64,000 nt of DNA, taken from contig NZ_JASZYU010000001.1 in the NCBI RefSeq assembly GCF_030316825.1, forward strand, positions 930,001 through 994,000, in the 5' to 3' direction. The position numbers and the translations under genes are program-made. The DNA comes from Variovorax fucosicus. GTDB taxonomy: Bacteria; Pseudomonadota; Gammaproteobacteria; Burkholderiales; Burkholderiaceae_C. Shown here in pieces: positions 49,936 to 59,399 of this stretch; the stretch's first letter is position 1, and every line of letters begins with the position of its first letter. Below the pieces are notes generated by a model. It worked only from the letters and a program-made list of their open reading frames with translations, did not search any database and was not told the DNA's origin.

Positions 49936-51039
49936 ATGCGCGCAAGTGGGTCGCAAGGCGACCACGACAAGTTTCTGGAGACACGGAGTTTCGCAGCCCT
50001 GGACGGCTTGCGTGCCGTTTCCGTTTTTCTCGTCTTCACCTTTCATTTCGGTGGACCGGCCTGGGCCAAGCTCTCCGGCTGGCTGGGTGTCTACGCCTTT
50101 TTTGTTCTCTCCGGCTTTCTGATCACCACGCTGCTGCTGCGCGAACACGATGCCACCGGCGGCGTGTCGCTGAAGGCGTTCTACATCCGCCGCAGTACGC
50201 GGATCCTGCCGCTCTACTTGCTCGTCTACCTTGTTGTGCTGGCCCAGAGCTGGTTTGCGCAGGGCGAACCGTGGGCGCAGATGAAGGCGGCAACGCCGTA
50301 CTACCTCACTTTCCTGAACGAGTTCGCCGACCTTGCGCCGCTCCACATGACGTGGACGCTGGGCGTGGAATGGAAGTACTACCTGGTGTGGCCGCTGCTG
50401 TTCGCGCTGCTCGGCACCACGGTCGCGTCACGCTTCGCCACGGCCCTTGGCTGCGTGATGGTGCTGGTGGCGATCTGGCTCAGCCACATCCCGCCGGCCT
50501 GGTTCTCGCCCTGGCATTACCTGGGCATGCTGATCGGCTCGCTGGTGGCCATCGCGATGCACACGCGCAGCACCTTTCGCTGGGCGCGCGCACTGATGCG
50601 CGATGGGGTGGCCCTCGCCATCGCGCTGGCGCTGTTCGTGATGCACCGCAAGTCGGTCGTCATCGCCAAGCACCTCGGCGAGCCGCAGATGATTGCCCTC
50701 TACACCGTGCTGGTGGGGCTGTTGCTGCCATCGCTGGTGGCGCGCACCGGCATCGGCCGGGTGTTGTCCCGGCAGTTCCTCGTTTTCATCGGGCAACGGT
50801 CGTACGCGATGTACCTGGTTCAGTACCTGGCAGCCCAGGCCCTCATTGCCGTGCTGCCCGGCACGGTGGCGGGGCCGCTGCTGCTCGGCGGCGCGTTCGT
50901 GCTGGCGCTGGCCGTGTCGGATGTTCTCTTCCGCGGGTTCGAGAAGCCGTTGACGCAATGGGGTCACCGGTGGGCGAAGGCGGCCAGGCAGCAACCCACG
51001 CTGGAGCCAGGCAACTCGCGCTTTCGGCCGCTTTCCTAG
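49936..51039 (+). CDS. Acyltransferase 3 family membrane protein (OafA/YrhL-like)
   Basis: A 367-residue polytopic enzyme with around ten membrane segments. The family motif LDGLRAVSVFLVFTFHF holds the essential Arg and His, and FFVLSGFLITTLLL and RRSTRILPLYLL follow. These enzymes O-acetylate cell-surface polysaccharides or lipids, substrate unknown here. The ATG at 49936 has GAGG eleven bases before it. Its stop codon and that of the convergent DUF1854 gene share the palindrome CTAG. Confidence 0.88.
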   Translation: MRASGSQGDHDKFLETRSFAALDGLRAVSVFLVFTFHFGGPAWAKLSGWLGVYAFFVLSGFLITTLLLREHDATGGVSLKAFYIRRSTRILPLYLLVYLVVLAQSWFAQGEPWAQMKAATPYYLTFLNEFADLAPLHMTWTLGVEWKYYLVWPLLFALLGTTVASRFATALGCVMVLVAIWLSHIPPAWFSPWHYLGMLIGSLVAIAMHTRSTFRWARALMRDGVALAIALALFVMHRKSVVIAKHLGEPQMIALYTVLVGLLLPSLVARTGIGRVLSRQFLVFIGQRSYAMYLVQYLAAQALIAVLPGTVAGPLLLGGAFVLALAVSDVLFRGFEKPLTQWGHRWAKAARQQPTLEPGNSRFRPLS

Positions 51040-51506
51040 AGAAAGCGCTCCAGCAACCTGCGCGAGCCGCGGTCCAGCGCCTTGACATCGGGAATGCGGA
51101 ACTGCACGCCATGTGCGCTGCCGATCAGCAGCGCGCCGCCTTCCAGCCGGCGGATATCTTCCTCGGCCTTCAGCACGAATTCGGTCTCGCCGCGATCGGT
51201 GCTCACATGCCAGGTGCTCGGCACGCCAAAGCTCGACACGCGGTGCAGCTTCTGGAGGATCGGTGCGAAGTCGCGCGCCGCCAGGTCGGCATCGAGGGTG
51301 GCGCGCATGGCCGCCGGCAACTGGTCGATGCGGTCGATCCAGACCTGCTCACGCCCGTCGCTGCCGACCAGCGAAAGCCCCTGATCCGGCGCCGTCAGGG
51401 GAAACGCGCGAACCGGCACGATGCCCACATGGCGCTCGCCTTCGGCGTCGATCAGCACCAGCCGTCCGAAGTCGTCGCGCTCGAGTTGAAAGTTCGTCGT
51501 CATCAT
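51036..51506 (-). CDS. DUF1854 protein associated with cyanophycin metabolism
   Basis: A 156-residue soluble protein of the DUF1854 family, which is found next to cyanophycin genes and ABC transporters in betaproteobacteria. Blocks FQLERDDFGRLVLIDAEGE, HRVSSFGVPSTWHVSTDRG and RRLEGGALLI are visible. Its start overlaps the ABC gene stop by four bases. Its function is unknown. Linkage suggests that it serves the transporter or the cyanophycin granule. Confidence 0.85.
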   Translation of the reverse strand: MMTTNFQLERDDFGRLVLIDAEGERHVGIVPVRAFPLTAPDQGLSLVGSDGREQVWIDRIDQLPAAMRATLDADLAARDFAPILQKLHRVSSFGVPSTWHVSTDRGETEFVLKAEEDIRRLEGGALLIGSAHGVQFRIPDVKALDRGSRRLLERFL

Positions 51507-53782
51507 GCTTCCCCCGCCGGATGCGCCGCATGGGTGTGCAGCACGGCCGCGACCGCGCTGCGCTCGGCGGCTGCCGCGTCGGCGTCTTCCTCGTCGGCCT
51601 GCCGCAGCTGGGCCTGGTAGAGCCGCCAGTAGGCGCCCTGCTTCTCCATGAGTGCGTCGTGCGGCCCGACCTCGACCACCTCGCCGCGGTCCATCACCAC
51701 GAGACGGTCCGCCTTGCGCAGCGTCGACAGGCGGTGCGCGATCGCGATCGTGGTGCGGCCCTTCACCAGGTTGTCGAGCGCCTTCTGGATTTCTTTCTCG
51801 GTCTCGGTGTCGACCGCCGAGGTGGCCTCGTCGAGGATCAGGATGCGCGGGTCGATCAGCAGCGCCCTTGCGATGCTGATGCGCTGGCGCTCCCCGCCCG
51901 AAAGACCCTGGCCGCGTTCGCCCACCAGCGAGTCGTAGCCGTGCGGGAGGCGCAGGATGAAGTCGTGTGCATGGGCCGCGCGGGCCGCCGCAACGATCTC
52001 CTCGCGCGTCGCTTCGGGCTTGCCGTAGGCGATGTTCTGCGCGATGGTGCCGAAGAACAAAAAGGGCTCCTGCAGCACCAGGCCGACATGGCGCCGGTAA
52101 TCGGCCACGGCGAAGCGGCGAATGTCGGTGCCGTCGACCTTGATGGCGCCGTCGGTCACGTCGTAGAAGCGGCAGATCAGGTTGACCAGGGTGCTCTTGC
52201 CCGAGCCGCTGTGGCCGACCAGGCCGATCATCTCGCCGGGGCGGATCGTCAGGTCGAGGTCCCGGATCACGGCGCGCGAGCCGTAGCGAAAGCCCAGGCC
52301 CTTCATCTCGATCTGCCCCTGCAACTGCTCGACCTTGACCGGATTCGCCGGCTCCGGCACGTTGCTCACGTGGTCGAGGATGTCGAAGATGCGCTTGGCG
52401 CCGGCGGCGGCCTTCTGCGTGACCGAGACGATGCGGCTCATCGAATCCAGGCGCGTGTAGAAGCGCCCGATGTAGGCGATGAAGGCCGTCAGCACCCCGA
52501 CCGTGATGCGCCCGCGCGCCACCTGCCAGATGCCGAAGCCCCAGACCACGAGCAAGCCGATCTCGGTGAGCAGCGACACGCTCGGCGTGAACAGCGACCA
52601 GGTCTTGTTGAGCTTGTCGTTGACCTGGAGGTTGTATTTGTTGGCTTCGCGGAAGCGGTCGGCCTCGCGCTTTTCCTGCGCAAAGGCCTTCACCACGCGG
52701 ATGCCCGGAATGGTGTCGGCCAGCACGTTGGTGACCTCGCTCCAGACGCGGTCGATCTTCTCGAAGCCGGTGCGCAGCCGGTCGCGCACGACATGGATCA
52801 TCCAGGCGATGAAAGGCAGCGGCACCAGGGTGACCACCGCCAGCAGCGGGTTGATCGACACCAGGATCACCGCGGTCATCGCGATCATCAGCACGTCGGT
52901 GAGGAAGTCGAGCGCGTGCAGCGACAGGAACACGTTGATGCGGTCGGTTTCGGAGCCGATGCGCGCCATCAGGTCGCCGGTTCGCTTGCCGCCGAAATAG
53001 TCGAGCGGCAGCGTCAGCAAGTGCTCGTAGGTGGTGGTGCGCAGATCGGCGCCGATGCGCTCGGACACCAGCGCCAGCAGGTAGGTGCGGGCCCAGCCGA
53101 GCGCCCAGCCGGCCAGCGCCGACGCCAGCAGCGCCGTGAGGAACATCGCGACCTTGCCGACCGCAATCTGCTGCCCGTTCTGGAACGGGATCAGGATGTC
53201 GTCCATCAGCGGGATGGTCAGATAAGGCGGCACCAGCGTCGCCGCGGTCGACGCCAGCGTCAGCAGGAAGCCGGCAATCAGTTGCTTGCGGTAGGGTCGG
53301 GCGAAACGGCCCAGACGCAGCAGCACCCAGGTCGACGGCGGGGTTTGCGCTTCGGTTTCACCAGCCGCGATGTCTTCGCGCTCGGCCGCGTCGGCCGCGT
53401 CGGCTGTCACCTGCGCGACGCTGGCCGAGCGCTGCTCGAACAGCTTGAGCAGCCGCAACGCCGCCGTCTGGTGCACCAAGGTGTAACGCCAGCGCGCCAG
53501 AAGACCCTGCGCACCGGTCAGATCGAGGGTCCCGACGCCCGCGTGGTCGTGCAAATGCAGCGCCAGCCCGGATTCGGCGAGCGGCCAGTCGTGCCACCCA
53601 CCGGCGGTGTCGCGCGCGATCAGGCGGGTTTCGGTCAGCGCCAGCAAACCGTCTGCAAACAGAAGTTCGGCGTCGAGGTCAACCGCGAGCGTGGCCAGAA
53701 CGTTTTCCGCGACTGTGAGCCGGCTTTTCAGAGCCGCCCCTGCTTCGCCCTCCGGGGTGCCGACTGGATCGTGATGTTGCAT
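51503..53782 (-). CDS. Cyanophycin-associated ABC exporter (fused membrane and ATPase)
   Basis: A 759-residue half exporter. An extra N-terminal soluble region of about 150 residues (RLTVAENVLATLAVDLDAELLF) precedes the six-segment membrane domain. The ATPase has Walker A GHSGSGKST, signature LSGGERQR and Walker B ILILDEATSAVD. I choose ATG 53782; one 13 codons upstream is possible. It is divergent from the synthetases with 67 bases between starts. Such transporters are conserved beside cphA in betaproteobacteria. The cargo is unknown; arginine, aspartate or cyanophycin dipeptides are candidates by context. Confidence 0.88.
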   Translation of the reverse strand: MQHHDPVGTPEGEAGAALKSRLTVAENVLATLAVDLDAELLFADGLLALTETRLIARDTAGGWHDWPLAESGLALHLHDHAGVGTLDLTGAQGLLARWRYTLVHQTAALRLLKLFEQRSASVAQVTADAADAAEREDIAAGETEAQTPPSTWVLLRLGRFARPYRKQLIAGFLLTLASTAATLVPPYLTIPLMDDILIPFQNGQQIAVGKVAMFLTALLASALAGWALGWARTYLLALVSERIGADLRTTTYEHLLTLPLDYFGGKRTGDLMARIGSETDRINVFLSLHALDFLTDVLMIAMTAVILVSINPLLAVVTLVPLPFIAWMIHVVRDRLRTGFEKIDRVWSEVTNVLADTIPGIRVVKAFAQEKREADRFREANKYNLQVNDKLNKTWSLFTPSVSLLTEIGLLVVWGFGIWQVARGRITVGVLTAFIAYIGRFYTRLDSMSRIVSVTQKAAAGAKRIFDILDHVSNVPEPANPVKVEQLQGQIEMKGLGFRYGSRAVIRDLDLTIRPGEMIGLVGHSGSGKSTLVNLICRFYDVTDGAIKVDGTDIRRFAVADYRRHVGLVLQEPFLFFGTIAQNIAYGKPEATREEIVAAARAAHAHDFILRLPHGYDSLVGERGQGLSGGERQRISIARALLIDPRILILDEATSAVDTETEKEIQKALDNLVKGRTTIAIAHRLSTLRKADRLVVMDRGEVVEVGPHDALMEKQGAYWRLYQAQLRQADEEDADAAAAERSAVAAVLHTHAAHPAGEA

Positions 53783-53849
53783 TGTGTTTCTGTGTCTCTG
53801 GCCCACTGCAGGCCCCCTCATGGCACCCGACGGGCGCCGATTCTGACCG

Positions 53850-56150
53850 ATGACAATGGACGTGCTTGAGAGCGCGTCCGTGCTCGGTCAAAGCACATCG
53901 AACGTTTCCATGACCCATTTCGACGACATCCAGCTGCTGCGCACCCACTATTTGCGTGGCCCGAACCTCTGGACCTACCGCCCCGTGCTCGAAGTCTGGC
54001 TCGATCTGGGCCGCCTCGAGGACTTCCCTTCCAACCTGATTCCGGGCTTCACAGACCGCCTGACCACGCTGCTGCCGGCGCTGATCGAGCATCACTGCGG
54101 CGTCGGTGAGCGCGGCGGCTTCATCCAGCGCCTGAATGAGGGCACCTGGGCCGGCCATGTGCTCGAGCACGTGGTGATCGAGCTGCTCAACCTGGCCAGC
54201 ATGCCGACCGGCTTCGGCCAGACCCGCAGTACCTCGCGGCATGGCGTCTACCGCATGGTGTTCCGCGCGCGCGACGAGCAGGTTGCCCGCGCGGCGCTGA
54301 CCGAAGGCCACCGCCTGCTGATGGCCGCCATCAACAACGACCCGTTCGATGCCGCCGAAGTGCAGCGCGCGGTCGACGCAGTCAAGGCCAAGGTCGAAGA
54401 CTGCTACCTCGGGCCCAGCACCGCCTGCATCGTCAGCGCGGCCACCGATCGCGGCATTCCGCACATGCGGCTGAACAACGGCAACCTGGTGCAACTGGGC
54501 TACGGCGCCAACCAGCAGCGCATCTGGACGGCCGAGACCGACTACACCAGCGCCATCGGCGAATCGATCGCGAGCGACAAGGAGCTCACCAAGTCGCTGC
54601 TCGCCAGCTGCGGCGTGCCGGTGCCCGAAGGCCAGGTCGTGGCCACGGCCGCGGAAGCCTGGGAAGCGGCCGAAGACATCGGCCTGCCGGTGGTCGTGAA
54701 GCCGTCCGACGCCAACCATGGCCGCGGCGTCTCGCTCGAGCTGCATACGCGCGAAGAGGTCGAGGCCGCCTTCGCAGTGGCCGAGCCCGAAGGCAGCGAC
54801 GTGATGGTCGAGCGCTTCATCCGCGGCTCCGAGCACAGGCTGCTGGTGGTCGGCGGCCAGGTGGTTGCGGCCGCGCGCGGCGAGATCATCACCGTCACCG
54901 GCGACGGCAAGGCCACCGTGAGCGCGCTGATCGACAGCCAGCTCAACAGCGACCCGCGCCGCGGCGTCGAAGAGGAATTTCCGCTCGATTTCATCGATGC
55001 CGCGACCGACGCCAAGCTGCAGCTCGAGCTGCAGCGCCAGAAACTCGACGCTGCAGCCGTACCGGAGGCGGGCCGCGTCGTCACGATCCAGCGCAACGGC
55101 AACCTCGGCGTCGACTGCACCGACCAGGTCCATCCCGAAGTCGCGCATGCGGCGACGCTGGCCGCCCGGGTCGTGGGACTCGACATCGCCGGCATCGACC
55201 TGGTTGCCCAGGACATCTCCCGGCCGCTCGCCGCGCAGGGCGCCGCGATCGTCGAAGTCAACGCCGGCCCCGGCCTGCTGATGCACCTGAAGCCGGCGGT
55301 CGGTTCGCCGCGCCCGGTGGGCCGTGCGATCTGCGACCACCTGTTTCCGGACGACGCTCCGGGCCGCATTCCGGTGGTCGGCGTGGCCGGCTCGCAGGAC
55401 ACGGCCGTGCTGGCGCGGCTGGTCGCCTGGCTCCTCAATCTGGGCGGCCGCCATACCGGCCTGGCCTGCCGCGACGGCCTGTTCCTCGAACGCCGCCGCG
55501 TCGACGCGCGCAGCAGCGCCAACTGGGAAGCCGGCCACCGCCTGCTGGTGAACCGCGCGGTGCAGGCGGTGGTGATCGAGAACGGCGCCGAAACCATCCT
55601 GCGCGACGGCCTGGCCTACGACCGCTGCGAAGTCGGCATCGTGACCGACCTCGAAGGCGCAGGCGCGCTGGCCGAATACGACATCACCGAGAGCGACCAG
55701 CTGGTGAAGGTGCTGCGCACCCAGGTCGACGTGGTGCTGCCCGAAGGCACGGCCGTGCTCAACGCGGCCGACCCGCGCGTGGCCGGCCTGGCGCCGCTGT
55801 GCGACGGCGCCGTGATCCTCTACGCGTCCGACGCGACTGCGCCAGCGCTGGAGCCCCATCAAGCCGCCGGCGGCAAGGCCGTGCTGGTGCGGCAAGACCG
55901 CGTGGTGCTGGCCAATGGCAGCAGCGAATCGTTCCTGCCCGGCCTGGGCCGACTCACGGTCTGGCGCGCCAACCATGCGGGCGTGAGCATCGACAGCCTG
56001 CTGGCCGCCGTGGCCGCCGCCTGGGCGCTCGGCATCCCGCTCAACCTGATCGGCGCTGGCGTCGAAGCCTTCGAATCCGACCTGCACGCCGCGCTCGCGT
56101 CGCTGCAGCTGTCGCAAACCATTCCCTCGCCGGACAAACAACTCGCCTGA
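53850..56150 (+). CDS. Cyanophycin synthetase-like protein with degenerate ligase P-loop (CphA'/CphA2-like)
   Basis: A 766-residue CphA homologue. The N-domain begins FDDIQLLRTHYLRGPNLW, the ATP-grasp domain (about 235-450) is intact with VVVKPSDANHGRGV and VEVNAGPGLL, but the Mur-ligase P-loop reads VAGSQDTAVLARL near residues 511-524 instead of GTNGKTT, so the lysine and threonines for ATP are gone, and the ligase region is about 90 residues shorter than in the next gene. It may add only one amino acid, polymerise dipeptides as reported for cyanobacterial CphA2, or regulate CphA. Start ATGs at 53850, 53856 and 53910 are possible. Confidence 0.9.
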   Translation: MTMDVLESASVLGQSTSNVSMTHFDDIQLLRTHYLRGPNLWTYRPVLEVWLDLGRLEDFPSNLIPGFTDRLTTLLPALIEHHCGVGERGGFIQRLNEGTWAGHVLEHVVIELLNLASMPTGFGQTRSTSRHGVYRMVFRARDEQVARAALTEGHRLLMAAINNDPFDAAEVQRAVDAVKAKVEDCYLGPSTACIVSAATDRGIPHMRLNNGNLVQLGYGANQQRIWTAETDYTSAIGESIASDKELTKSLLASCGVPVPEGQVVATAAEAWEAAEDIGLPVVVKPSDANHGRGVSLELHTREEVEAAFAVAEPEGSDVMVERFIRGSEHRLLVVGGQVVAAARGEIITVTGDGKATVSALIDSQLNSDPRRGVEEEFPLDFIDAATDAKLQLELQRQKLDAAAVPEAGRVVTIQRNGNLGVDCTDQVHPEVAHAATLAARVVGLDIAGIDLVAQDISRPLAAQGAAIVEVNAGPGLLMHLKPAVGSPRPVGRAICDHLFPDDAPGRIPVVGVAGSQDTAVLARLVAWLLNLGGRHTGLACRDGLFLERRRVDARSSANWEAGHRLLVNRAVQAVVIENGAETILRDGLAYDRCEVGIVTDLEGAGALAEYDITESDQLVKVLRTQVDVVLPEGTAVLNAADPRVAGLAPLCDGAVILYASDATAPALEPHQAAGGKAVLVRQDRVVLANGSSESFLPGLGRLTVWRANHAGVSIDSLLAAVAAAWALGIPLNLIGAGVEAFESDLHAALASLQLSQTIPSPDKQLA

Positions 56151-56153
56151 TCC

Positions 56154-58721
56154 ATGGAAGTCACCCGCATCCGCGCCCTGCGTGGCCCGAATCTCTGGAG
56201 CCGCCACACGGCCATCGAAGCCATCGTGGCCTGCCGCGGCGACGAAAACGCCGTACCGAAACTGCCCGGCTTCGAAGCGCGGCTGCGCGCGCTGTTCCCG
56301 ATGATCGGCGAACTGCACCCGATCGTGCTGGGCCAGCCGCTGGCGCTCGCCCACGTGCTCGAAAACGCGGCCATGGCGCTGCAGACGCAGGCCGGCTGCC
56401 AGGTGAGCTTCGGCCACACGGCGCCCACCCCCGAAGAAGGCGTCTACCAGGTCACCGTCCAGTACACCGAAGAGGCCGTTGGCCGGCTCGCACTGAAGCA
56501 GGCCGAACAACTGATCGAGGCCGCGCTCAACAACACGGCTTTCGATCCCATCGCCGCCATCACCGAACTGCGCGACCTCGACGAATCGGAGCGCCTGGGC
56601 CCGAGCACGGGCTCGATCGTCGACGCCGGTGTGGCGCGCGGCATCCCCTACCGCCGGCTCACCAGCGGCAGCCTGGTGCAGTTCGGCTGGGGCGCCAAGC
56701 AGCGCCGCATCCAGGCGGCCGAGATCGACAGCACCAGCGGCGTGGCCGAGTCGATCGCGCAGGACAAGGAACTCACCAAGCAGTTGCTGAATGCCGCCGG
56801 CGTGCCGGTACCGCTGGGCCGGCCGGTGGCCGACGCCGACGACGGCTGGGCCGCCGCACTGGAGATTGGTCTGCCCGTGGTGGTGAAGCCGCAGGACGGC
56901 AACCAGGGCAAGGGCGTCACCGTCAACATCACGACGCGGGAGCAATTGACTGCGGCCTGCGAGTCCGCCGCCCGGTACGGCGAAGTGATGGTCGAGAAGT
57001 TCTTGCCAGGCTTCGACTTCCGCCTGCTGGTGGTTGGCGACAAGCTCGTCGCGGCGGCGCGACGCGATCCGCCACAGGTGATCGGCGACGGCCGCAGCAC
57101 GGTGCGCCAGCTGGTCGAAACGGTAAACCTCGACCCGCGCCGCGGCGAAGGCCATGCCACCTCGCTCACCAAGATCCGGCTCGACGACATCGCGATCGGC
57201 CGGCTCGAGGCCCAGGGCCTGACCCCTGACAGCGTGCCCACGCGCGGCCAGCGCGTGGTGCTGCGCAACAACGCGAACCTCTCGACCGGCGGCAGCGCCA
57301 CCGACGTGACCGACACCGTGCACCCCGAGATCGCGGCGCGCGCGGTCGACGCGGCGCAGATGGTCGGCCTGCACATCTGCGGTGTCGACATGGTGTGCGA
57401 GAACGTGCTGCGCCCACTCGAAGAGCAGCATGGCGGCGTGGTCGAGGTCAACGCGGCGCCCGGGCTGCGCATGCACATTTCGCCCTCGTTCGGACGCGGC
57501 CGTGCGGTCGGCGAGGCCGTGATCGACACCCTGTTCGCGGCCGGCGACGACGGCCGCATCCCGGTGGTCGCCGTGACCGGCACCAACGGCAAGACCACCA
57601 CGGCGCGGCTCATCAACCATCTGCTCGCCTCGAGCGGCCTGCGCACCGGCATGACCAACACCGATGGCGTGTGGGTCGATGGCCGCCAGACCGACAGCGG
57701 CGACTGCAGCGGCCCCAAGAGCGCGCGCAACGTGCTGATGCATCCCGATGTGGATGCGGCCGTGTTCGAAGTGGCGCGCGGCGGGGTGCTGCGCGAAGGG
57801 TTGGGCTTCGACCGCTGCCAGGTGGCGGTGGTCACCAATGTGGGCAGCGGCGACCATCTCGGCCTGAACTACATCACGACGGTGGAAGACCTGGCCGTGC
57901 TCAAGCGCGTGATCGTGCGCAACGTGGCCAGCGACGGCTACGCGGCGCTCAACGCCGCCGACCCGAACGTGGCCGCGATGGCGACCGGCTGCCCCGGCAG
58001 CGTGATCTTCTTCGCCGCCGATCGCCAGCATCCGGTGATGGCCACGCACCGCGCCCAGGGCAAGCGCACGGTGTACGTCGACAACGACGTGCTGGTGGCG
58101 GCCGAAGGCTCGTGGCGCGAGCGCGTGCCGCTGCGCGACGTGCCGATCACGCGCAATGGCACGCTGCCGTTCCAGGTCGAGAACGTGATGGCGGCGGTGG
58201 CCGCGGGCTGGGCCGTGGGCCTCGACTGGGACACCATTCGCAGCGGCCTGTCGAGTTTCATGAACGATCCGGCCGGCGTGCCCGGCCGCTTCAACGTGAT
58301 GGAGTTCCGTGGCGCGACCGTGATCGCCGATTACGGCCACAACACCGACGCCATGAAGGCACTGGTCGCCGCCGTGGACACCATGCCGGCGAACAAGCGC
58401 TCGGTGGTGATCAGCGGCGCCGGCGACCGGCGCGACTGCGACATCCGCGACCAGACCGCGATCCTCGGCGAAGCCTTCGACGACGTGATCCTCTACCAGG
58501 ACGCGGCCCAGCGCGGCCGCGCCGACGGCGAGGTGATGGCGTTGCTGCGCCAGGGCCTGCAGGGCGCGCGCCGCACGCAGCAGATCGACGAGATCCGCGG
58601 CGAATTCATCGCGATCGACGCCGCCCTCGAGCGGCTGCAACCGGGCGACCTGTCGCTGATCCTCGTGGATCAGGTCGAAGAAGCCCTGGCGCACCTGGCC
58701 AAACGCATCGCGGCTGGCTGA
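56154..58721 (+). CDS. cphA: Cyanophycin synthetase
   Basis: The 855-residue enzyme makes cyanophycin, poly-aspartate with arginine side chains, without ribosomes. The N-domain opens RIRALRGPNLWSR. The ATP-grasp domain (about 220-460) has VVVKPQDGNQGKGV and VEVNAAPGLRMH. The Mur-ligase domain has the P-loop VTGTNGKTT near 474-482 and ADYGHNTDAM. Both active sites look intact. It starts 3 bases after the CphA'-like gene, so the pair is one transcript. Confidence 0.95.
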   Translation: MEVTRIRALRGPNLWSRHTAIEAIVACRGDENAVPKLPGFEARLRALFPMIGELHPIVLGQPLALAHVLENAAMALQTQAGCQVSFGHTAPTPEEGVYQVTVQYTEEAVGRLALKQAEQLIEAALNNTAFDPIAAITELRDLDESERLGPSTGSIVDAGVARGIPYRRLTSGSLVQFGWGAKQRRIQAAEIDSTSGVAESIAQDKELTKQLLNAAGVPVPLGRPVADADDGWAAALEIGLPVVVKPQDGNQGKGVTVNITTREQLTAACESAARYGEVMVEKFLPGFDFRLLVVGDKLVAAARRDPPQVIGDGRSTVRQLVETVNLDPRRGEGHATSLTKIRLDDIAIGRLEAQGLTPDSVPTRGQRVVLRNNANLSTGGSATDVTDTVHPEIAARAVDAAQMVGLHICGVDMVCENVLRPLEEQHGGVVEVNAAPGLRMHISPSFGRGRAVGEAVIDTLFAAGDDGRIPVVAVTGTNGKTTTARLINHLLASSGLRTGMTNTDGVWVDGRQTDSGDCSGPKSARNVLMHPDVDAAVFEVARGGVLREGLGFDRCQVAVVTNVGSGDHLGLNYITTVEDLAVLKRVIVRNVASDGYAALNAADPNVAAMATGCPGSVIFFAADRQHPVMATHRAQGKRTVYVDNDVLVAAEGSWRERVPLRDVPITRNGTLPFQVENVMAAVAAGWAVGLDWDTIRSGLSSFMNDPAGVPGRFNVMEFRGATVIADYGHNTDAMKALVAAVDTMPANKRSVVISGAGDRRDCDIRDQTAILGEAFDDVILYQDAAQRGRADGEVMALLRQGLQGARRTQQIDEIRGEFIAIDAALERLQPGDLSLILVDQVEEALAHLAKRIAAG

Positions 58722-58730
58722 CGCTTCGTT

Positions 58731-58794
58731 TTTAAGCCCGAAATCGGACGCCAACGCCCGCCTGCCGGGCGTCTGAAGCTATCTTTTCGATAGC
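58731..58794 (-). repeat. Intergenic palindromic repeat, family 1, copy D
   Basis: Palindrome GCTATC/GATAGC at 58778-58794 and hairpin ACGCCCG/CGGGCGT at 58754-58772, with a T5 tract near 58729. In minus orientation it aligns well with copy B. It lies just after the cphA stop codon and may end or stabilise that message. The rest of 58795-58966 shows no gene. Confidence 0.72.
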
Positions 58795-58966
58795 AGATCA
58801 AGCGCAACCGGAAACTTGGAGGCGGCGCTGTCCGACATCGATCCCCGCGTCAGGAGGGCCGATGACGCCCGGCCGTCCCACAGCCGCTGCCGCCGTCGGG
58901 GGCCATATTGGTGATCCAGCGGGCCAATGCCCGCTTCGCTTTCATCCATATGAAGAGGAAACGCCC

Positions 58967-59368
58967 ATGAAAACAACTCGAACATTTGCGTCGGCCGCGC
59001 TGACGGCGCTGGCTTGCCTGTCCTTCTCCGCCGGCGCACAGACCAGTGCGCCGCCGGGATCGGCCGCCCGCATGCAAAGCGAGCGCGCGACCTGCGACGG
59101 GGTGCTGCAGGACAAGGCGGCCTGCCTGCGCGAAGCGGGTGCGGCGCGTCAGGAAGCCGGCCGTAGCGGCCTGACCAGCGCCGGCCCGGGCGGCAACGAA
59201 TCGAACGCGATGGCGCGCTGCCAATTGCAGCCGCCGGCCGATCGTGCCGACTGCGAGGCGCGCCTGCGGGGTGCTCCCGGCAGCACCACGACGACCAGTG
59301 GCAGCGTCATGGGCGGCGGCGTGATCCGCGAAACCGTGACGCCGCTGCCGGCCACGCCCGCGCGTTGA
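58967..59368 (+). CDS. Small secreted protein, tandem paralogue 1
   Basis: A 133-residue protein with a signal peptide ending near residue 25 (AGA-Q). The mature part has four conserved cysteines (ATCDGVL, AACLREAGAARQ, ARCQLQP, ADCEARL) and a tail GSVMGGGVIRETVTPLP. GAGGA lies before the ATG. The next gene is a clear paralogue with the same cysteines and tail. Function unknown; I recognise no named domain. Four cysteines suggest two disulfide bonds in the periplasm. Confidence 0.78.
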   Translation: MKTTRTFASAALTALACLSFSAGAQTSAPPGSAARMQSERATCDGVLQDKAACLREAGAARQEAGRSGLTSAGPGGNESNAMARCQLQPPADRADCEARLRGAPGSTTTTSGSVMGGGVIRETVTPLPATPAR

Positions 59369-59399
59369 TGCGATGCCCATCGATCGAAAGGAGCACACC

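Noticed and set aside
53679-58754. A 1691-codon open frame on the minus strand over cphA' and cphA
   Set aside because: Opposite strand encodes two clear cyanophycin synthetases; the frame is low-complexity His/Arg/Ala and results from GC bias.
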